Shown here one piece after another: positions 57,781-64,000 of a stretch of 64,000 bases of DNA; positions within the stretch are counted from its first letter, which is position 1; each line of letters starts with the position of its first letter. The notes under the pieces are model-generated. The model was not told the origin of the DNA. It saw only the letters and a program-made list of their open reading frames with translations, and did no database searches. Source of the DNA: Pithys albifrons albifrons (taxonomy: Eukaryota; Chordata; Aves; Passeriformes; Thamnophilidae); assembly GCF_047495875.1 (NCBI RefSeq), contig NC_092497.1, positions 64,999,492-65,063,491 of the forward strand, given 5' to 3'. Position numbers and translations under genes: made by a program.

Positions 57781-60700
57781 AGCTTCTGATGGCCCAAGCG
57801 AGCGCTGCGACTGCAAGAGTTTGGCAGTGCCACCCATCTTTCAGAGGCGTTTCGGGAGTGAAAACTTTGGCAATGTCACCCCAACCTCCAGAGAGGGTTT
57901 CAGGGCCTCCAGTGTAAAGACAGGAGGATTTCTGCCCTGCGTGTCAACAAGTTTTTGAAGGGCGAACGAATTGAAGGCCATCTTCCTTAGGATAGATGGG
58001 CAGAAAGGACAAAGAAAATGTGTCAAATTACTTGGACCAAGAGTCTTTTCTGTAGAGCATAATTTTGGCTCTTGTCGCACACCTGTTTTCATTTTCTCCT
58101 GGTGATTATTTGGAGATTTTCCTTTGCATTATTGCTGCTGTAGAGAAGTGCTGCTTTAAATACTTCATTCACTTGCTATCTGATGGGTCTCTTTCAGATG
58201 ACTTTTCTGCTAATTTGCATTTTGGCCAGAACATGCCTATTTCAGTGCAAGTTTGTTCAGGAGAGAAATATTATGTTGGAATTCTACGCAGCTTTTTATA
58301 AGCTGTGGTCAGAACTGTGCTTGTGCATACATGTGTATTTTTATTGACACATTCAGTATTTGAAAGATATCCATTCTTTTTCACATCTTCAGTAAGTGGA
58401 AGGATTTTTCTGAGTTATGTATACCAAGTGCTAAGGGCTTTCTTTGAAATCTGACTGTACAGCTGGAGGAGTGTCTACATGCTTCTGCGCTTGTGTGTAT
58501 ACGGTTGCTTTTTCACGTACTCCTGTCCAGTGCCCTTCTTCCTTCCCAAGTTACAGTAGTGGTTAAGAAATATTTTTCTCATTACCTTCAGTGATTGTAG
58601 TTAGAACTGAACTGTGTGATGTGATTCTGTAGGTGGATCATTCTGAAATTAAATTTCTCTGGGAGCCACAGAGTCTAATAGTACAGGAACTGTGGGGACA
58701 ATTTGACCCCAATGCTCCTAATACCCGGTGAGAATTTACAGTGAGAGAGTGGCAGGCACACGAACCTGTGTCCTTGGACGTCTCTGTCTGTTACACCGTA
58801 ATTAACAGTCCAGAACCCAGGGGAGTCTTCAATATTGCCAGAGAGAATCTTCCTAATAATTTCGTGAGCTCTAAACTGAATTACATTTTGTATGTAGCTA
58901 TTTATCTGCTAAATTTTCAGTATTTCTTTGGGGTGAAGTAAGGTGCGCAAGAAGAACAGTGAAACTCTTGTCAAGTTGGAGTTGAATCATGTTACTGTTT
59001 TACTACAGCTTGAGGAAAGTTTGTAATATACCTAGAGTCCACAAACTCTTCATAGTTACATTTGCATATTCAGTTTTATATACACTGGGAAATTGCAATA
59101 AGATTTATTAATTTAGTTTGTTTGGAGAAACAATCTAACATTTTTGAGCAGAAAAGTAGTGCATGATTTTGAAAGAAGCAAATACCTCCAGGCTTTTCAG
59201 AAAAGTAAGATAAATGAGGAGTGGAAATAAATGCAGCAAGGTGTGAAAATAAGCTGTGAAAGCTGTCCAGCCATGCTGGCAAATATTTGATATTCCTATA
59301 CTATCATACAAAATCATGATTTTTGCTCATCATTTTCAGAGCCATGTTCGGTATCCAGTTGAAGTATGCTTGTCTTTGCTGGCACCCTTACTAAGCTGAT
59401 AAGTTTTCCTGATGACTTGTGTGCATCTCTGACAAGACACAGAAACAGACAAAACCCCCTCCTTCAAGAGAAATTATATTGTCTTATATTTTAAGCATTC
59501 AACCCTTTGACTGTCATTTACATTTTCAAAACATTGGACTCTCTTAGCAGTGGAGGTAGGGGATATTTTAAAATTTGTACTGAAAATATCTTCAGTGTCA
59601 CATCTTTTTGATGAAAACACCTGGCTACATTATTCAAAGTAAACAAAACTCAGGGCTGAAGAGGTTATTTTCCTTACCTTAATAGACATTCTTTTTCAGC
59701 CCACCAAACTGATGTGAAGAGATCCACGGCCAGGAGAGTAGCAGCCTCCTGCAGATACCTGCAAAAGGAGGTGTATCATATGCCTTTTACACTGCTGGCC
59801 TTGCTAAGCCCAAAGCAGCTGAGCTGACAAAAAACAGTTTAAAAGTCAACTAACTTCGAGTGCTTCTTCAGCCTTTCATATAGACAGTATATTGCTTCCA
59901 GTTTCTACAATCAAGTTAAATAAACCACAAATGTCCCTGAAATTTACTCACCCTGAAAACAGGTGTCCAAAGGGCAATTGCATACGGAAAGTTTAAGTCA
60001 CACTTCACAGGATTTTCACGGAGCATCTTGTTTTTTGTCTTTGCCACGTCTCCAAAAGGTGACTATTGCCACACAGCCAAACCAGTCATTAAAGTGAAAG
60101 GCTGGTTATGTGTAAATACTTGCTCATTCATTAATCTGCATGTCATAGCCTAATAGCTTGTAAAGCTGGGCAGTTCTTCAGCAGAACAGCTTTTTTCTTA
60201 CAGTAGAAACTAAAGTGTAGGTTTGCCCACATACAATCTAAGGCACTGAGTTGCAGTAGTACACTATACTAGAGTAGAAATCTTTTTATGCTCTCAGAAA
60301 TTATACGCAAAAAGCTGACTTGTTTAATACTTTGAAATCTATTAGACCTTTTTATTTTTTTTTTTTTTTGGTAGCAGTTCTGTGGTGAGGGAACATGAAT
60401 CTGAATTATGCAGTTGACCTAAATTCACAGGTTACTTCCCCACTCTCCCCACATTAAATAGAGTGCCCGAAGTGGGACTTTTTCAACAGCCCATGTTTGG
60501 GACGCTGAAATTATTCAGGTATTCACGAAGAATATGCAAGAAATGCAATATTTATATTGATACAGGAGACTGTGAATGGCACGCTTCCTTTCTTCAGCCT
60601 GCCATCAGAGGTATTTAAGTGCGAGGCAGTGATGGCCAAGTTTGTGCTCTGCTGTTAGCATCCTCCTCTGTTCTCTTCACATGTGTACGGGGTGGTCATG

Positions 60701-63700
60701 CTGTACACCTCAGTTAAAACGAGAAAGGGACCGCGAGTGCCACAGCCGTGCAGGCGGGAGCCGGGCGGGTGGCCCAGGGGTGTCGGGAGCTGTCCAGGGT
60801 GGCTCGGGAAGAGCCCGGGGACCGGGCGGAGCTGCAGCAAGCGGGGGGGGGGAAGGCAGGGACCGAGTGACAGAAAGGGTGGGGTCAGGTGTTCAGGCTG
60901 CAGCATGCCTGAATACCAGCTTTTCCAACTCTGAAATGAAGTTTATTCAGTCTTTGCAGCATCAGACACCTTGCTTGTGTCGTTCCCCTGTTGAAAGATT
61001 GAGGCTGACATCAGACCTCCTTTTCTCCCCCCATTTGAGAGCGAAATTAAAATTTATATGGTTCCCATTGTAGCACGAGTCCTGCAGGAACTTTGAGTTG
61101 TGACTACAGCTTTTTGCCAGGATTTGATGAGTGCAGCAGCCACTGGAGCTTCTGGTTTGTGCTTTATGATACCACACTAGGAGTCCATATGACAAAAAGT
61201 TATTCTCTTTGATATTAATGAAAGTTATTATTTTATATTCTAATATCAAGTAGTAATATGTTCCTATAAGAACATTTTTTGTTGTTTTTTCCAGACTATT
61301 CAGGTGTATTCACACCTGCTAAATGAAATGCTATGTAATCAGACACAGGGGGATTTGACAGCTGCTTTTAAAAGCAGTAGTTCCACATTACTGTAGGCCC
61401 ACCAGTGCATTCTTACAAGAGTGAATGTCTCACAGGGTGAAGACAACAACTGAATAATTAGTACCTTATCACTGCTGATAGCCTTTCACTGTGGAGAAGG
61501 CCACCCTAAGTCCAGGGACTTCACCATACTCCTGAGTTTCCTTTGCAAATATAGCTTGCAGCCTCTAAACTCCATAAACCTATAAAGTCTTTCTGTTGCT
61601 CATGGTAAGTTGCTTCTGTCTCTGACAAATGTCATTTAAAAGTCAAAAGCTCGTTCTGGATATGGACTAAGGTTTCACTGTTTTCATTTCCACGTTCTCA
61701 TACCTTTACCAAGAAGTGGCCTGTTAGCTTAGTTTAGGCTGTCTTCAGCACCATTTCTCACTGCTTGCACAATACAGTGGGAAGATTACAAACAATGAAA
61801 CAGATTAATCATCTCTTGAAATACACTAGCAAAAACAGCAGGAAAGAAATTAAAGAGAATATACTAAAAGAAAAGAATTATTACTTTGTCAGTTTCTGTG
61901 AAAGTACAGTTGTAAAGCAATCATCTGATTCCTTTAAGGAAATCTGAAGCATAACATTTTAGTAATTCAGAATTTATAACAAATGAAGTCCAGACATTCT
62001 GAACCAATTGTGGCAGCATGGAAATTTAACAAAAGATTCCGTTTTCTTCCTGGTGTGCTTTAGAGCAGTATAGATGACAGTTGTGACTTTTTACGCCTCT
62101 CTGGAGAGTTGCAATACTTACCTCTCTATGCTTTTCTGTCACACTTACATACAGTTCAGTGTAGGATGGGATCTGTTCAGAAATGTGTGAAACCCACAAT
62201 TCTGAGAAATGTCTGAACTTAACTTTAAAGACAGAAAGTATAAATGGAGAAGGGCTAGCAGTTTCATCGGAGAGTTTCACATACTACTGAGGATCAAAAA
62301 CACTCTAAATCAGAAGGTCATCCAGTGAAAGAATCCAAAGGTAACTAAGTTAAGCATGATGCTTTATTGGCTCTTGAGCTGTTTCAAAGCAAGAAAGCCC
62401 ATCTTTTAGTTGTTCTTCTATCCTGTGAAGTGTTTTCCTCTTTTATTATTTGATGTAAGCCTTCAGTTTACTTCACATCAATGAAGTGAAACTATCAATG
62501 GAGCTGAACTTTGAAATAAAAGGAGCTTTGGAAAAGTTAGCCTAAGACAAACTTATATTTTACAAAGCCTCAATACTACCAAAGTCAATGCACTATTTTT
62601 TTTCCATTTGAAACAGTGACACCAATACTAATACCAACAAAATACTTACTGTATCCCAATATTATTTAAGGTAAAATACAATAGTGTAATTACAGATTTT
62701 TTTCTTTTCTGTTCACATATAAGAAGCAAAGCATAAAGACATTTTCATCTTGTATACCCCAACAAACAGATGATGTTCAGGTTTAGACTACTCACAAATG
62801 ATACTTGCATTGTTTGCAATTTTTTTTCCACAAAAGCCTCACAGAATTTGAGCAAGACATTTGTACTTATAGTCCCACAGCATTATGTCATGCTGTGAGA
62901 TTACATCTGTATCATATATTTTCCCGAAGATGAGGGCTATATTGGAGTTAGTGTTCCAGATCTTATGGTCCTTTCATGCTTTTGGAGTGGCAAACAACCT
63001 GGCCTTGCTTAATCTGAGCAGATTTTGTAGGTCATATATCTGATTTCTCAACGCTTTGATGTCTTTGTTAGTTTTAGAATAACAATGTTTCTGCATATCT
63101 GCATCTGTCTATCTTTAGTGTCCACTAAATTGCCTTTCCAGCTCCTTATCTCAGTCACAATCATTCCACTGCCCTTCCAGCAAGGGGATAGCTAGAACAG
63201 TATGTCCTGTTTACCGTCCTTTTCTCTCATCAAAGAAGCTGTAACAAGGGTCAGAAGACGGCAGATATTTAATTACTGACCTGTCACCTTTCTTAAACCA
63301 TTGCCAGCTCTTTAATTTCTAGTGTGTTAGAGGAGTCTTAAATGAAGATGTATTTTTCCTGATATGCTCTATTGAGCTAATATATCTTGGGCTATCCAGG
63401 ATGTACAAAGATGCTCGTATAGCTTTGGGATAGCAAGCAAATGATGCGGAAAGAGAAAAAAAGATCAGTGGGCTTTTACAAGAAAGGTTGAGAAATTCTT
63501 CATTTTTTTGGGTGGCATTGTAATGGTACCAGTGGTGGTGTAGTGCATTAGACCATATAAGCAAAATATTAGATGCTGGACTAGGGAGATGACAGTAATT
63601 GAAATGAGTGAGAAAATGGGTCCAAACAAAACCACTCTTTTGTAAAATTAGTGATTTTGGAGACATGAAGGAAGCATTAAGACCTGTAAATATCTGTATG

Positions 63701-64000
63701 ACTGCACAGGAGAGAGGTCATAGTTAAAGAAGGTTCACATGTTACAGATGTGTGGGGTGGAGGAGAATGGAAATGGTTTTAGAAATGACATCTGAAAGGG
63801 GTGTAGAGAAGGTCTGAAAAAGAGGAAGGACAAGTTACTGTTGTCAAGTTACATTTTGGTTTTACTGTAAAACACAGGACTATGAGCTGGAAAGATACCT
63901 CTCGAATTACCATATCTAGCCTATTGCTGCTTCACGTTACACCATTTTGGGTGAAATTCTATAACACATCATGCCCATCTTACAGCTGGATAGGCTTCCT
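57202..64000 (+). other. SLC1A1: SLC1A1 intron 1 (incomplete, runs past the window end)
   Basis: After the GTGAGC donor there is a GC-rich 0.6 kb, then ordinary AT-rich sequence. I looked for the exon 2 protein signature (helix 1 end, then a FYFAFPGE-like stretch) and found none, so intron 1 is longer than 6.8 kb. A T-run lies at about 60353-60370. Chance reading frames only; no repeat family recognised. Confidence 0.75.
60715..60890. other. GC-rich islet inside SLC1A1 intron 1
   Basis: About 175 bp of CpG- and G-rich sequence (CCGGGCGGGTGG, GAGCCCGGGGACCGGGCGG, then a run of nine or ten G at about 60844-60853) in an AT-rich intron. It could be an alternative first exon, an enhancer or a decayed element. 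No evidence decides. Confidence 0.5.

Noticed and set aside
57006..57917. 303-codon frame containing the SLC1A1 exon
   Set aside because: Only 57111-57201 is supported. The upstream part starts at a non-ATG codon and the downstream part runs past a clear GTGAGC splice donor into GC-rich intron.
1..64000. CRISPR arrays, bacterial operons or tRNA genes
   Set aside because: The window is vertebrate nuclear DNA; no spaced direct repeats of CRISPR type and no cloverleaf with A and B boxes were seen by eye.

Overview
The window looks like bird nuclear DNA. It is AT-rich, holds many CR1 retrotransposon fragments with the avian 3' octamer tail (ATTCTATG-like), and carries several solo retroviral LTRs of avian type. 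Only one host coding exon is recognised: exon 1 of the glutamate/cysteine transporter gene SLC1A1 (EAAT3), at 57111-57201 on the + strand, in a CpG island. The rest of intron 1 runs to the window end. SLC1A1 maps to the Z chromosome in chicken, so a Z-linked (or W gametolog) origin is likely. A second, unassigned CpG island fills about 240-1000. In vertebrates the gene upstream of and divergent from SLC1A1 is GLIS3, so this island could be a GLIS3 first-exon promoter, but no GLIS3 coding sequence is visible.

Layout: 1-1.25 kb CpG island; 2.6-3.5 kb probable LTR; 4.25-4.5 kb tandem 133-bp duplication; 4.98-5.56 kb solo LTR; 7.54-11.49 kb full-length but broken RTE-type LINE (+); 14.0-16.05 kb two nested CR1 elements (-); 18.1-19.2 kb CR1 (+); 22.39-23.25 kb solo LTR with a perfect target duplication; 28.9-29.6 kb another LTR (+); 31.2-31.5 kb CR1 (+); 34.5-36.9 kb long CR1 (-); 38.78-39.08 kb a 5S rRNA-headed SINE (-); 39.7-40.3 kb CR1 (+); 43.6-48.6 kb CR1 (+) split by a second full-length RTE-type LINE (-); 48.6-48.9 kb CR1 (-); 49.8-50.5 kb LTR (-) of the 28.9-kb family; 56.25-56.90 kb GC-rich minisatellite with higher-order repeats; then the SLC1A1 promoter, exon 1 and intron 1.

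The most interesting signal is a set of related retroelements. The two RTE-type LINEs have full 5' ends and target-site duplications. The SINE at 38777-39083 is built from a 5S rRNA head, a body copied from the LINE 5' untranslated region, and a tail copied from the LINE 3' end including its terminal hairpin, all bounded by a perfect 13-bp duplication. It looks like a Pol III-driven parasite of this LINE. The second notable signal is a 741-bp stretch shared almost without change by two otherwise diverged, inverted CR1 copies (34804-35544 and 44100-44840), which suggests gene conversion. The third is the nearly homogenised 170-bp higher-order repeat just upstream of SLC1A1. All identities were judged by eye; no database search was run.
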